Of a DNA stretch of 64,000 nt, positions 1-30,415 are shown piece after piece. The stretch's first letter is position 1. Every line of letters starts with the position of its first letter. Origin of the DNA: Muraenolepis orangiensis (lineage: Eukaryota; Chordata; Actinopteri; Gadiformes; Muraenolepididae); contig JANIIK010000504.1 in assembly GCA_027704905.1 (NCBI GenBank), positions 352,629 to 416,628 on the forward strand. The letters are read 5' to 3'. The notes below the pieces were generated by a model that worked only from the letters and a program-made list of their open reading frames with translations, was not told where the DNA came from and made no database searches. The position numbers and the translations under genes were made by a program.

Positions 1-2395
1 CTCCTTAATGACCTGTCTAACCCCTACCTGCTCCTTAATGACCTGTCTAACCCCTACCTGCTCCTTAATGACCTGTCTCTGTACTGTCTAACCCCTACCT
101 GCTCCTTAATGACCTGTCTCTGTACTGTCTAACCCCTACCTGCTCCTTAATGACCTGTCTCTGTACTGTCTAACCCCTACCTGCTCCTTAATGACCTGTC
201 TCTGTACTGTCTAACCCCTACCTGCTCCTTAATGACCTGTCTAACCCCTACCTGCTCCTTAATGACCCGTCTCTGTACTGTCTAACCCCTACCTGCTCCT
301 TAATGACCTGTCTCTCCACTGTCTAACCCCTACCTGCTCCTTAATGACCCGTCTCTGTACTGTCTAACCCCTACCTGCTCCTTAATGACCCGTCTCTGTA
401 CTGTCTAACCCCTACCTGCTCCTTAATGACCTGTCTCTGTACTGTCTAACCCCTACCTGCTCCTTAATGACCTGTCTCTGTACCGTCTAACCCCTACCTG
501 CTCCTTAATGACCTGTCTCTGTACTGTCTAACCCCTACCTGCTCCTTAATGACCCGTCTCTGTACTGTCTAACCCCTACCTGCTCCTTAATGACCTGTCT
601 CTGTACTGTCTAACCCCTACCTGCTCCTTAATGACCTGTCTCTGTACTGTCTAACCCCTACCTGCTCCTTAATGACCTGTCTCTGTACTGTCTAACCCCT
701 ACCTGCTCCTTAATGACCTGTCTCTGTACTGTCTAACCCCTACCTGCTCCTTAATGACCTGTCTCTGTACTGTCTAACCCCTACCTGCTCCTTAATGACC
801 TGTCTCTGTACTGTCTAACCCCTACCTGCTCCTTAATGACATATCTAACCCCTACCTGCTCCTTAATGACCTGTCTCTGTACTGTCTAACCCCTACCTGC
901 TCCTTAATGACCTGTCTAACCCCTACCTGCTCCTTAATGACCTGTCTAACCCCTACCTGCTTCTTAATGACCTGTCTCTGTACTGTCTAACCCCTACCTG
1001 CTCCTTAATGACCTGTGTCTGTACTGTCTAACCCCTACCTGCTCCTTAATGACCCGTCTAACCCCTACCTGCTCCTTAATGACCTGTCTCTGTACTGTCT
1101 AACCCCTACCTGCTCCTTAATGACCTGTCTAACCCTACCTGCTCCTTAATGACCTGTCTAACCCCTACCTGCTCCTTAATGACCTGTCTAACCCCTACCT
1201 GCTCCTTAATGACCTGTGTCTGTACTGTCTAACCCCTACCTGCTCCTTAATGACCCGTCTAACCCCTACCTGCTCCTTAATGACCTGTCTCTGTACTGTC
1301 TAACCCCTACCTGCTCCTTAATGACCTGTCTAACCCCTACCTGCTCCTTAATGACCTGTCTAACCCCTACCTGCTCCTTAATGACCTGTCTCTGTACTGT
1401 CTAACCCCTACCTGCTCCTTAATGACCTGTGTCTGTACTGTCTAACCCCTACCTGCTCCTTAATGACCTGTCTAACCCCTACCTGCTCCTTAATGACCTG
1501 TCTCTGTACTGTCTAACCCCTACCTGCTCCTTAATGACCTGTCTCTGTACTGTCTAACCCCTACCTGCTCCTTAATGACCTGTCTCTGTACTGTCTAACC
1601 CCTACCTGCTCCTTAATGACCTGTCTAACCCCTACCTGCTCCTTAATGACCTGTGTCTGTACTGTCTAACCCCTACCTGCTCCTTAATGACCTGTCTCTG
1701 TACTGTCTAACCCCTACCTGCTCCTTAATGACCTGTCTCTGTACTGTCTAACCCCTACCTGCTCCTTAATGACCTGTCTCTGTACTGTCTAACCCCTACC
1801 TGCTCCTTAATGACCTGTCTCTGTACTGTCTAACCCCTACCTGCTCCTTAATGACCTGTCTAACCCCTACCTGCTCCTTAATGACCTGTCTAACCCCTAC
1901 CTGCTCCTTAATGACCTGTCTCTGTACTGTCTAACCCCTACCTGCTCCTTAATGACCCGTCTCTGTACTGTCTAACCCCTACCTGCTCCTTAATGACCCG
2001 TCTCTGTACTGTCTAACCCCTACCTGCTCCTTAATGACCTGTCTAACCCCTACCTGCTCCTTAATGACCTGTCTAACCCCTACCTGCTCCTTAATGACCT
2101 GTCTCTGTACTGTCTAACCCCTACCTGCTCCTTAATGACCCGTCTCTGTACTGTCTAACCCCTACCTGCTCCTTAATGACCTGTCTAACCCCTACCTGCT
2201 CCTTAATGACCTGTCTCTGTACCGTCTAACCCCTACCTGCTCCTTAATGACCTGTCTCTGTACTGTCTAACCCCTACCTGCTCCTTAATGACCCGTCTCT
2301 GTACTGTCTAACCCCTACCTGCTCCTTAATGACCTGTCTCTGTACTGTCTAACCCCTACCTGCTCCTTAATGACCCGTCTCTGTGCTGTCTAACT
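1..2395. repeat. Minisatellite of 30-bp and 41-bp units
   Basis: About 65 units. The short unit is 30 bp (CTCCTTAATGACCTGTCTAA and ten more); the long one carries an extra 11 bp that duplicates part of it (TCTCTGTACTG). The two forms alternate irregularly. It starts before the window. The same satellite recurs at 54500-56195. Confidence 0.95.
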
Positions 2396-2419
2396 CCTAC
2401 CTATCCCCCTCCCCTCCCC

Positions 2420-2727
<308 letters not shown>

Positions 2728-2733
2728 TCCCAC

Positions 2734-3060
2734 CTGCCGCCGTCCGGAGCCCTGCGAGGTTGAGCTGAGCGTCTCGCCGCTCTTCATGTAGCTGCTGAGG
2801 AGTCTCCCGTCACGTGATCCCTCATGTTATCGTTGAGATTCTTCTCTGATATTCGAGCACATTCTAGATGTTCTCTCCGCGCGCCAACCTCACCTTTTAT
2901 CTGAAGCATCCCTCGCGCTCAACCCCACCGCCGTACTCACTCCAGTCCGCAGGTGCTGGGAGTCAACCAATCAGATTCCTGTGCCCCGAAGGGCGGGCCA
3001 ATCAGATGTGTGATGCTGTGGGAGAGGGGGGCGGGGGCTCTAGTCTGCCAGCATGACGTA
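2734..3060 (-). promoter_or_regulatory. Possible promoter and first exon of an unidentified minus-strand gene
   Basis: Two CCAATCAG boxes (2968-2975, 2999-3006) and a GC box GGGCGGGCC (2991-2999) lie together. On the minus strand the open segment MKSGETLSSTSQGSGRRQ (2787-2734) ends at a donor-like CAG|gtggga, and a second donor-like GGA|gtgagt stands near 2943. I do not recognise the protein, and any further exons would lie left of the window. Confidence 0.25.
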
Positions 3061-3104
3061 ATGCTCCAGATTCTCCCTCTCACCCCTCCCCCTCCCGCCC
3101 TGAT

Positions 3105-5236
3105 GAGGACCGAGAGGAGAGGGAGAGATGGAGAGATGAGGGGGAGAGGGAGAGATGAGGGGGGAGAGATGAGGGGGGAGGGAGAGATGAGGGGAGGAGA
3201 GGGAGAGATGAGGGAGGGAGGGAGAGATGAGGGGGAGACGGAGAGATGAGGGGGGAGAGGGAGAGATGAGGGAGGAGAGGGAGAGATGAGGGGGAGACGG
3301 AGAGATGAGGGGAGAGAGGGAGAGATGAGGGGGAGAGGAGAGAGAGAGGGAGAGGGAGAGAGAGGGGGGAGGAGAGATGAGGGGGAGAGGGAGAGATGAG
3401 GGGGAGAGGGAGAGATGAGGGGGGGAGAGATGAGGGGGGAGACGGAGAGATGAGGGGGGGAGGGAGAGATGAGGGGGAGAGGGAGAGATGAGGGGGGGGG
3501 AGAGATGAGGGGGAGAGGGAGAGATGAGGGGGGGAGGGAGAGATGAGGGGGGGAGAGGGAGAGATGAAGGGGGGGAGAGATGAGGGGGAGAGGGAGAGAT
3601 GAGGGGGGGAGAGGGAGAGATGAGGGGGGAGAGATGGAGAGATGAGGGGGAGAGGGAGAGATGAGGGGGGAGATGGAGAGATGAGGGGGGAGGGAGAGGG
3701 AGAGATGAGGGGGAGAGGGAGAGATGAGGGGGGAGAGGGAGAGATGAGGGGGGGGAGGGAGAGATGGAGAGATGAGGGGGAGAGGGAGAGATGAGGGGGG
3801 GAGAGATGAGGGGGGAGAGGGAGAGATGAGGGGGAGAGATGAGGGGGGGGAGGGAGAGATGAGGGGGGAGAGGGAGAGATGAGGGGGAGAGATGAGGGGG
3901 AGAGGGAGAGATGAGGGGGGAGAGGGAGAGATGAGGGGGGGGAGGGAGAGATGAGGGGGGGAGAGATGAGGGGAGAGATGAGGGGGGGGGGGGAGAGATG
4001 AGGGGGGAGAGGGAGAGATGAGGGGGGAGAGGGAGATGAGGGAGGGAGAGGGAGAGATGAGGGGGGAGAGATGAGGGGGGGAGGGAGAGATGAGGGGGGA
4101 GGGAGAGATGAGGGGGGAGAGGGAGAGATGAGGAGGGGGGAGAGATGAGGGGGGGAGAGGGAGAGATGAGGGGGGAGAGAGGAGGGGGGAGAGATGAGGG
4201 GGGGAGGGAGAGATGAGGGGGGAGGGAGAGATGAGGGGGGAGAGGGAGAGATGAGGGGGGGAGAGGGAGAGATGAGGGGGAGAGATGAGGGGGGAGAGGG
4301 AGAGATGAGGGGGGGGAGAGGGAGAGATGAGGGGGAGAGATGAGGGGGGGTGAGGGAGAGATGAGGGGGAGAGGGAGAGATGAGGGGGGAGAGGGAGATG
4401 AGGGGGGGGGAGAGATGAGGGGGGAGAGGGAGAGATGAGGGGGGGGAGAGGGAGAGATGAGGGGGAGAGATGAGGGGGGGAGAGGGAGAGATGAGGGGGA
4501 GAGGGAGAGATGAGGGGGAGAGATGAGGGGGGAGAGGGAGAGATGAGGGGGAGGGAGAGATGAGGGGGGAGAGAGAGATGAGGGGGGAGAGGGAGAGATG
4601 AGGGGGGGAGAGGGAGAGATGAGGGGGAGAGGGAGAGATGAGGGGGGGAGGGAGAGATGAGGGGGGAGAGGGAGATGAGGGGGGGGAGGGAGAGATGAGG
4701 GGGGAGAGGGAGAGATGAGGGGGGGGGAGAGATGAGGGGGGAGGGAGAGATGAGGGGGGAGAGGGAGAGATGAGGGGGGAGAGGGAGAGATGAGGGGGGG
4801 GGATGAGGGGGGGAGAGGGAGAGATGAGGGGGAGAGGGAAAGATGAGGGGGGAGAGATGAGGGGGGAGGGAGAGATGAGGGGGGAGAGGGAGAGATGAGG
4901 GGGGGGGATGAGGGGGGGAGAGGGAGAGATGAGGGGGGAGGGAGAGATGAGGGGGGAGAGGGAGAGATGAGGGGGAGAGGGAGAGATGAGGGGGAGAGGG
5001 AGAGATGAGGGGGGAGGGAGAGATGAGGGGGGAGAGGGAGAGATGAGGGGGGGGATGAGGGGGGGAGAGGGAGAGATGAGGGGAGAGGGAGAGATGAGGG
5101 GGAGGGAGAGATGAGGGGGGAGAGGGAGAGATGAGGGGGAGAGGGAGAGATGAGGGGGAGAGGGAGAGATGAGGGGGGGAGGGAGAGATGGGGGGGAGGG
5201 AGAGATGAGGGGGGAGAGGGAGAGATGAGGGGGGAG
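3105..5236. repeat. Polypurine array, units near GAGAGATGAGGGGG
   Basis: About 2.1 kb with almost only G and A on the plus strand, built from GAGAGATGAGGGGG and GAGAGG pieces of varying length. The opposite strand reads open for 768 codons as Pro/Ser/Leu repeats only because of the composition. Confidence 0.95.
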
Positions 5237-6240
5237 ATCTCATCCCAGGATCGATGTTAGGTATAAAACATTATTTATTATATGGTACAATTAAAGGCCA
5301 ATAGTACTGTATAGTATTAGTGTGATACAATACACGATTATATTAGTTATATATTATAAGACATTATATTGTCTATTACTTTATATATATTTTTTCATAT
5401 ATGAAAGAATATTTGATATATTTATATTGATATATAAATATATATGACAGTACATTATGTTTTACTAGTAAGTAGGATTTCAGAGTATATTAAATATCTC
5501 TATATGATAGTATATTTTATTGTTTGTGATATAATGATAGTACAATCACATATAGTATTATATATATTTTATAGTATATTTTATATTGCTTACATTTTAT
5601 AGTATCTTTTATTTTATTTTAGTGCATATATAACCTTGTGTATTTTATAGTACATTACTTATATTTTACTTATAACATGTATATTATGACAGTATTATTA
5701 ATTATACATATATACGTATATATATATAACTATTAATACCGTTTTATTTGTAAAATAGTTTCATTATGTATTACTTGTATTGTATGTATTTTATAGTATA
5801 TTATATATTTCCTATATATTATATATGATAATACATTATGTATTACTTATTAGATTATTTTATAGTATACTATATATGTATATTATATATTACTTGTATA
5901 GTTTATAGTATACTATATCCTTTTAATATATGATAATAAGAGTACCCTTTACAGAATAATATACGTGACTTGTGTATTCAAGTAACAGCTTGTGACTCAG
6001 TGTGTGTGTGTGGGGGATTAGGTAATGACATACATTATGACTCTGCAGTTGCAGTTGCAGTAAGTGTGTGTGTGTGTGTGTGTGTTCAGTAAAGTGATGT
6101 CAGAACTTACTGTCAGCTGATGAGGAGGAAGAAGATGAGGAAGACAAGGAAGGGTTTGGATAAGCTATTAATGACATCGTGGTCATCACTTTTGGGTGAA
6201 TAACTATTTGTGTGTATTGTTTATGTGTGTTGTTAGATGA
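5237..6240. other. AT-rich region without recognisable genes
   Basis: Mostly TATA/TATTTA-type low-complexity sequence to about 5960, then a short (GT)n. I see no coding signal. Confidence 0.7.
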
Positions 6241-6470
6241 AAGGCCAGCAAGCAGGCAGACAGGTGGGCAGACAGGTGGTCAGGTAGAGTGACAGGTGGG
6301 CAGACAGGTGGTCAGGTAGAGTGACAGGTGGGCAGACAGGTGGTCAGGTAGAGTGACAGGCGGGCAGACAGGTGGTCAGGTAGAGTGACAGGCGGGCAGA
6401 CAGGTGGTCAGGTAGAGTGACAGGCAGGCAGACAGGTGGTCAGGTAGAGTGACAGGCAGGCAGACCAACA
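6241..6470. repeat. 32-bp minisatellite, about 7 copies
   Basis: Unit begins GACAGGTGGGCAGACAGGTG. Followed at 6488 by TTTATT, which would read AATAAA on the minus strand and is one possible distal poly(A) signal of elk1. Confidence 0.9.
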
Positions 6471-6725
6471 GACAGAGAACCAAGTCATCTTTATTTGTCC
6501 TCTATGACATAAAAATATCATTTATCTTAAGCTTGGGAACATTTCAGAAAAATAGAGTTAACCCCGCCCCTTTCATCAATAAACCCCCAGCCAGCCAATA
6601 GGGGCTGGGGAGGGGCGGGGTCATGCACATCTGAGAGCAACGATAGGCCACAGAAACAAGACATCAGGAATAGCTTGAAGCCATCTGTGGTTTGGTAGAC
6701 ACAGAATATTATATCTTCTCTATGT

Positions 6726-7079
6726 ACAGCCACGCGGGTCCTGACCAATCACCAGCTTCACACTTCCTAACAGCCACGCGGGTCCTGACCAATCACCAGC
6801 TTCACACTTCCTAACAGCCACGCGGGTCCTGACCAATCACCAGCTTCACACTTCCTAACAGCCACGCGGGTCCTGACCAATCACCAGCTTCACACTTCCT
6901 AACAGCCACGCGGGTCCTGACCAATCACCAGCTTCACACTTCCTAACAGCCACGCGGGTCCTGACCAATCACCAGCTTCACACTTCCTAACAGCCACGCG
7001 GGTCCTGACCAATCACCAGCTTCACACTTCCTAACAGCCACGCGGGTCCTGACCAATCACCAGCTTCACACTTCCTAGC
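6726..7079. repeat. 44-bp minisatellite, 8 copies, one CCAAT box per unit
   Basis: Near-identical units each with CAGCCACGCGGGTCCTGACC followed by AATCACC, so each has a CCAATCA box, and each ends with ACTTCCT. Confidence 0.95.
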
Positions 7080-7492
7080 CAACCGTGAATGTTATATTAG
7101 AGATGTCAATGTTTTCTACAACACTCCCGAGACCAGGTGGTTGTGGACCAGGTCTCCATGGAAACAGAAGCGGGTTATGAGTGCAGAAGGTCTAAAGTAG
7201 ATATCAGTCTTAGAGGGACGTGTGAGGGTGAATATTTACCCTCTCAACGCCACCTTCACCATTTCATCACCAGGTCTCACCATCAAAGTGCAGCTTTTAT
7301 TTCATAATTCCCAGAATGCAACGTGAGCCCCGTTCAGAACACTCACTAATTGCTGGTGAAAGCAGCTTGACGTTGTTCTCTGGCCGTCCAACCTTCAAAC
7401 AAAACCTCATCGCAAGTTGGAAGCTTTTACTCAATTGGCTTGCCATTATCACAGCACACATGCCCTAATAAAGATACATGTAAACATTTTTT

Positions 7493-7652
7493 TTCTATAT
7501 ATATCTAGATATATATATATATATATAGATATCTATATATCTATATATATAGATATATAGATATCTATATCTTTATCTATATATATCTATATATAGATAA
7601 ATATATAGATAAATAAATAAATAAATATATATATATATATATATATATAGAT
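7493..7652. repeat. AT-rich self-complementary tract (TATA/GATATA)
   Basis: Alternating TATATAGATA blocks with internal symmetry that could form hairpins. Confidence 0.8.
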
Positions 7653-7799
7653 ATATTGGCATCCTTTTCCTTTTGAAAGTAAGGCTGTAACCATTTCTAA
7701 ATATCCCATAACCCTCTCTCTAGATACGCATACATCTGTCATACGTATAACATGAAACTAGTCTGTAGAAAAATAGATTGTAGATGTTGTCATGCTCAG

Positions 7800-8252
7800 A
7801 GCACAGAACAGTCATTACTAAACGATCCTAGTCCTTAAAGACCAATCAGACATTACTAAACAATCCTAGTCCTTAAAGACCAGTCAGACATTACTAAACG
7901 ATCCTAGTCCTTAAAGACCAATCAGACATTACTAAACAATCCAAGTCCTTAAAGACCAGTCAGACATTACTAAACGATAGTCCTTGAACACCAACCAGAC
8001 ATTGCAAAACAATAGTCCTTAAAGACCAGTCAGACATTACTAAACAATCCTAGTCCTTAAAGACCAATCAGACATTACTAAACAATCCTAGTCCTTAAAG
8101 ACCAATCAGACATTGCTAAACGATCCTTGTCCTTAAAGACCAATCAGACATTGCTAATCAATCCTAGTCCTTAAAGACCAATCAGACATTGCTAAACGAT
8201 CCTAGTCCTTAAAGACCAATCAGACATTGCTAATCAATCCTAGTCCTTTAAG
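7800..8252. repeat. 38-bp minisatellite, about 12 copies
   Basis: Units carry AAAGACCAATCAGACATT and AATCCTAGTCCTT, most with a CCAATCAG box. Confidence 0.9.
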
Positions 8253-8366
8253 TAAATAAAAGCAAGTTGAGCTGATCCTCTGACCTCCAGAACCTTCTGA
8301 CCTCTGATCAAACAAGACATGGTCTCTTTGGTCCCCGACTCCCTTCATAAGTAGCTCTCTAAACAA

Positions 8367-8958
8367 CCACCAGGGGGAGACGGAGGATGGTGAATGGAAG
8401 GGTCAGGTGGGATGAGAGTGGCAGCCATTTTGGCTCCTGCCCCCCACCCGGGTTGCTAGGCAACAGCTGAACAATGACTTCCTGGCTGTGGACTAACTTT
8501 GGCCTCAGGTACTGGTACTATAAAGAAAGCATCTTCACCATCATCACCCTCACCGACACAAAACGTACGGTAGGGACCACATAGCAACGACATTGACAAC
8601 AGTCAGGTCACCATGGCAACCAGAGAATAAGCCCCTGTCAGTGTTTAAAAACCACAACAACAACAAAAGCCTGGTAATAAAATCCTGTATTGTCCTCTAC
8701 CACAAGGGGGCAGCACCTCTCCTTAGAATATATCTAACATATCTGGTAATAAGAATATAATATATCATATATATCATAATAATAGTTATAATAATTATAC
8801 TAATAATAATAATAACGAGGTGTGAAGAGAGGAGTGCTCCCTGTGTGTCCTCTGGCTGGTTTCCTGTAACTTCCTGTAACTTCCTGTAACACGTACAGCG
8901 TCTCCCTGGTGGTCCAACGGTCTGAAGGAATGCCTGGAGAGCCTCCACTAGGGGGCAG
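8367..8958 (+). promoter_or_regulatory. Three CTCF-like motifs in the elk1 3' flank
   Basis: CCACCAGGGGGAGA at 8367-8380, CCACAAGGGGGCAGCA at 8700-8715 and CCACTAGGGGGCAG at 8945-8958, all forward. The third matches the vertebrate CTCF consensus fully, the others nearly. Nothing else gene-like is seen here. Confidence 0.45.
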
Positions 8959-9235
8959 CCCAACCAGTGGCTGTTCAGGGCTTCTTCAACCAAGAAGCCC
9001 AAAGCACGACTTAGAAAGAGGTCTTTTATAAAATACACCATCTGAATATAGAAATATTGATAGAAACGACTTGGCTGTTTAGAATCTGGTGTCCGTTGTT
9101 ACAATTCCAGTGGAATGGCCTCGTGCTGGGTCCCATCGCCCCCAGGCCGGTCCGATGGGAGGCCGGAGGTCAGGGGGTCCGGGAAGGAGCGTCCAGTGGC
9201 CGCTGATGAACAGCAACGGCTGTGGTGAGAGCCTT

Positions 9236-9450
9236 AGGGCGGGGCTTGTACAACAGCCAATAAACAGGCCTGTGGCTAGGTCATTGGGGCGGGGCTTGTA
9301 CAACAGCCAATAAACAGGCCTGTGGCTAGGTCATTAGGGCGGGGCTTGTACAACAGCCAATAAACAGGCCTGTGGCTAGGTCATTAGGGCGGGGCTTGTA
9401 CAACAGCCAATAAACAGGCCTGTGGTAAGGTCATTAGGGAGGGGCTTGTA
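9236..9450. repeat. 50-bp minisatellite, about 4 copies, GC box plus CCAAT box
   Basis: Each unit has GGGCGGGGCTTGTACAAC and CAGCCAATAAACAGG. It lies in the elk1 3' flank. Confidence 0.92.
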
Positions 9451-10204
9451 CGGTTAGGAAATCTTAAGGAAACTTATAGGGGTGAAATATAAAAAATAAA
9501 TAACATAAAAAGGACTAACTGAAACAAAGAAAAAATAAATGAAATGTCTCCAGCGTTAGCATGGCTCAATGAGCATGCAGTAGCCGGCGGTCAGCGGGAC
9601 TCGAGAGAGACCATTTGGCCCAGCTTGGTTGTTTAGGGTGACCAGATTTTGTGCTGAGGATGATTGAGATTGGTCAGTTTGACCAATGTTTGAGTGCAGG
9701 GCTTAAGTTGCAGCTTACATGACCGACCAATGGCGGCCTGCGAGAAGGCGGGACATAAGAACAAATGTCAAAGTCATGTGAAGTGGTGCGACTGTAGGAA
9801 GCAAAAGCCGAATCCCGGACTTTTTTGCCGATTTAGAAATCCCAGCCTGACGCAATATTTAGGTCCCGAAAAGAGAAGAATAGAAGGAGCCCCGAGGGTT
9901 GTTTCCACTAGGTCTCTCCAGGTCGAGGATCCTCGGAACATTAGCTTCCAGGTTAGCATCAATCAGACCATCACACTATGATCCAGCTAGCGGTCCGAGG
10001 CTAACTAGCTAGCTTTTCAGGAGTTCCCAATGACGCTAAAGACATCCACGGTTGAAGCAGAGGAAGACGAGGAGGCCTTCTCCTTCCTGTCCGCTCACAA
10101 CCACTGCTGACAGCCAATGGAACGCCACCGCCTTCAGGCCTCCGCGATGGCCTGGGACTCGTCCTGCCATCCCCAGGGAGGTTCCGTGCAGGTGGGCATC
10201 AAGC
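9451..10204 (-). other. elk1 3' flank/UTR, possible old transposon fragment
   Basis: No coding signal. 9636-9850 (GGGTGACCAGATTTTG ... AATCCCGGAC) resembles the ends of old vertebrate DNA transposons, weakly. Confidence 0.3.
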
Positions 10205-25426
<15,222 letters not shown>

Positions 25427-25632
25427 GGCTGGGTGAGGGACAGGGGGGGACATATCAGTAAGGTCTATGGAGATGGGTAAAGACAAGTCCAAATCCGTCA
25501 TTCTGTGGCTCAGTTCACTAACACACTACAACTAACTATGTTTAGTGTGTATTTTTTTGGTTAATTTGACCTGCTCTTACAACCTTAATTATTCTAGTGT
25601 ATCTTTAATTGAATATACTATTCTTATTTTTT

Positions 25633-25634
<2 letters not shown>

Positions 25635-25711
<77 letters not shown>
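25635..25711. repeat. (GA)n tract in elk1 intron 1
   Basis: About 77 bp of GA between the non-coding exon and coding exon 1. Confidence 0.97.
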
Positions 25712-25713
<2 letters not shown>

Positions 25714-26039
25714 TACTCCTGCATTCTAATTAGTCACATTAACATTCAGACTGCCAATCAGCAGCCATTACCATGGTGACCTTTCAAGTAGATAAACACA
25801 CACACAAACCTACCTGACTACAACTTAAACACACACACACACAATCAATTCCTAGTAAAATGGACACATTTACAATCAACCGAACTAACAGGCTACAACT
25901 AATACACACTACAACTAGTCTGTGCTGTCCCTTGAAAGGGGCGTGTGTGTGTGTGTGTGTGTTGCAGGTACAGACCTGCAACAAAACGTTTATTTATTTA
26001 TTTGTATATGTATTATAATATGTATAATAAATACTTATT

Positions 26040-26046
<7 letters not shown>

Positions 26047-26102
<56 letters not shown>
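26047..26102. repeat. (TA)n tract in elk1 intron 1
   Basis: About 56 bp of AT alternation. Confidence 0.97.
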
Positions 26103-26105
<3 letters not shown>

Positions 26106-26152
26106 TATGTCTGTGTACATTTACTACCGAGTCCACGTGAGTAAATCTTACC

Positions 26153-26820
26153 ATTTATCAGCAGATTTGAATCCATCTTCTCCGGAATATTATTATTAAA
26201 TCCCAGCGCCTTGCCGATAGTAATAATGATGATAATAATAATTACAATAACGCAACAATTACATCCATAAATCCATGACAACGCAGTACGGTCAGCAGTC
26301 CGGGGGGAGGACGTCCGCTCCGAGGCCGAGCAGAAGGCGCTGCTCCCGGCTGCAGGTGGAGCCCGTCGGCCCCTCCATGCCCAGAGCAGCCGAGGCTAAC
26401 TTAGCACCTCCGAAGGGTCGGTCCGAGGGGGTCCGAGGGCCGGTCACGGAGCGGTGGTCTCCGGCCCGTCTCCGGCCCGTCTCCGGCCCGGTGACCCGGT
26501 GACCCGCACCAGTTCTCGGCTTGTGGGAGATGCTTTTCTTCGGTTGTTTTCTTCGTTGTTAGCCGTTAGCTTGTGGCTGGCCGTGCTGCTAAGCCTCAGA
26601 CACCGCTTGCTCTCTCCGGTCCGAACGCCGAGCGGCTCCGTCAGAGCACCGGGTCGTGTGGGGTACCGGGGCCGGGGCACCGGGGACGAGGCGCTAGGTC
26701 GCCAACTTGTTGTGTTAAATATTGAAACATTAAAATATAACTCTTGTTTTTCCCCCTCACTTCCTGTTTTGACAGAGCGCTCGAGACAGCAGGGCTGGGA
26801 CGTCATCGCGTGACGTCATC
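26153..26820 (-). promoter_or_regulatory. elk1: elk1 promoter, CpG-rich leader and non-coding first exon
   Basis: On the minus strand a donor ATG|gtaaga stands at 26152/26151, so a non-coding first exon should end at 26152. Upstream, 26280-26700 is rich in CpG. Two CRE-type sites, GACGTCAT at 26799-26806 and TGACGTCAT at 26811-26819, are five bases apart, and an ETS-type ACTTCCTG stands near 26759-26766. The start site itself cannot be fixed from sequence. Confidence 0.6.
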
Positions 26821-27518
26821 GCTGGCAGACATGAAATATATCTTATATCCACTTGTATTTCACACACACACTTTATTTAATCATGTACAAAGTCTAGCGT
26901 GTATGTATGTATAGTGTGTATCTGTTTGTGTTCTATTTGTATCTAATATTTAGCTTACACCACTTTTCTATTCAGCATCCAGTTTCCATGGTAACCGTGA
27001 TGGGAACAGAGGTGGGCCAAAACTTCTCTCTTCCTACGGGGACCAGTCGCTGCTAGCAGCCTGCTCTACCTGCTAGCAGCCTGCTCTACCTGCTAGCCTT
27101 CTGCTCTACCTGCTAGCAGCCTGCTCTACCTGCTAGCAACTGGTGATATTACATAATAGAACACAGTAAAACTTCTTAAAAATAATGATACTAATAGTAC
27201 AACAACATATAGAATGTGGTACACCGGCTTGTGTATTAATATACACTATCCACACTATACATATACACAATACACTATACTGTATACGTTCCTATTATGG
27301 AAGTGGTGTGACCAGTTTGAATTTATAAGAATAATTTGCAACACATTTGGCTATTTTCTTTTTTTAATTGTAACACAAATATTGTCCATATTTTAAATCA
27401 GTACATTATGGGGAGTTCATGTATGTGTCTGCAAGTTAACGTCCATCCAAGACAGACAGCTCTTAAAGAGACAGACAGCTCTTAAAGAGACAGACAGCTC
27501 TTAAAGAGACAGACAGGT
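26821..27518. other. Region between elk1 promoter and uxt stop, with short repeats
   Basis: Holds a 20-bp repeat (TGCTCTACCTGCTAGCAGCC, about four copies, 27050-27135) and a 19-bp repeat (GACAGACAGCTCTTAAAGA, three copies, 27450-27515) in the probable uxt 3' UTR. No other gene. Confidence 0.7.

Positions 27519-30415
<2,897 letters not shown>

Noticed and set aside
1..2395. Telomere-like TAACCCC in the minisatellite
   Set aside because: The unit is 30 or 41 bp and lacks TTAGGG/CCCTAA tandem order.
2937..5243. 768-codon minus-strand open frame of Pro, Ser, Leu and His
   Set aside because: Read-through of the polypurine array; no start context, domain or codon structure beyond the repeat.
26275..26813. 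Open frames of 75, 119 and 120 codons in the CpG-rich elk1 leader
   Set aside because: High GC makes stops rare; overlapping on both strands; no recognisable protein.
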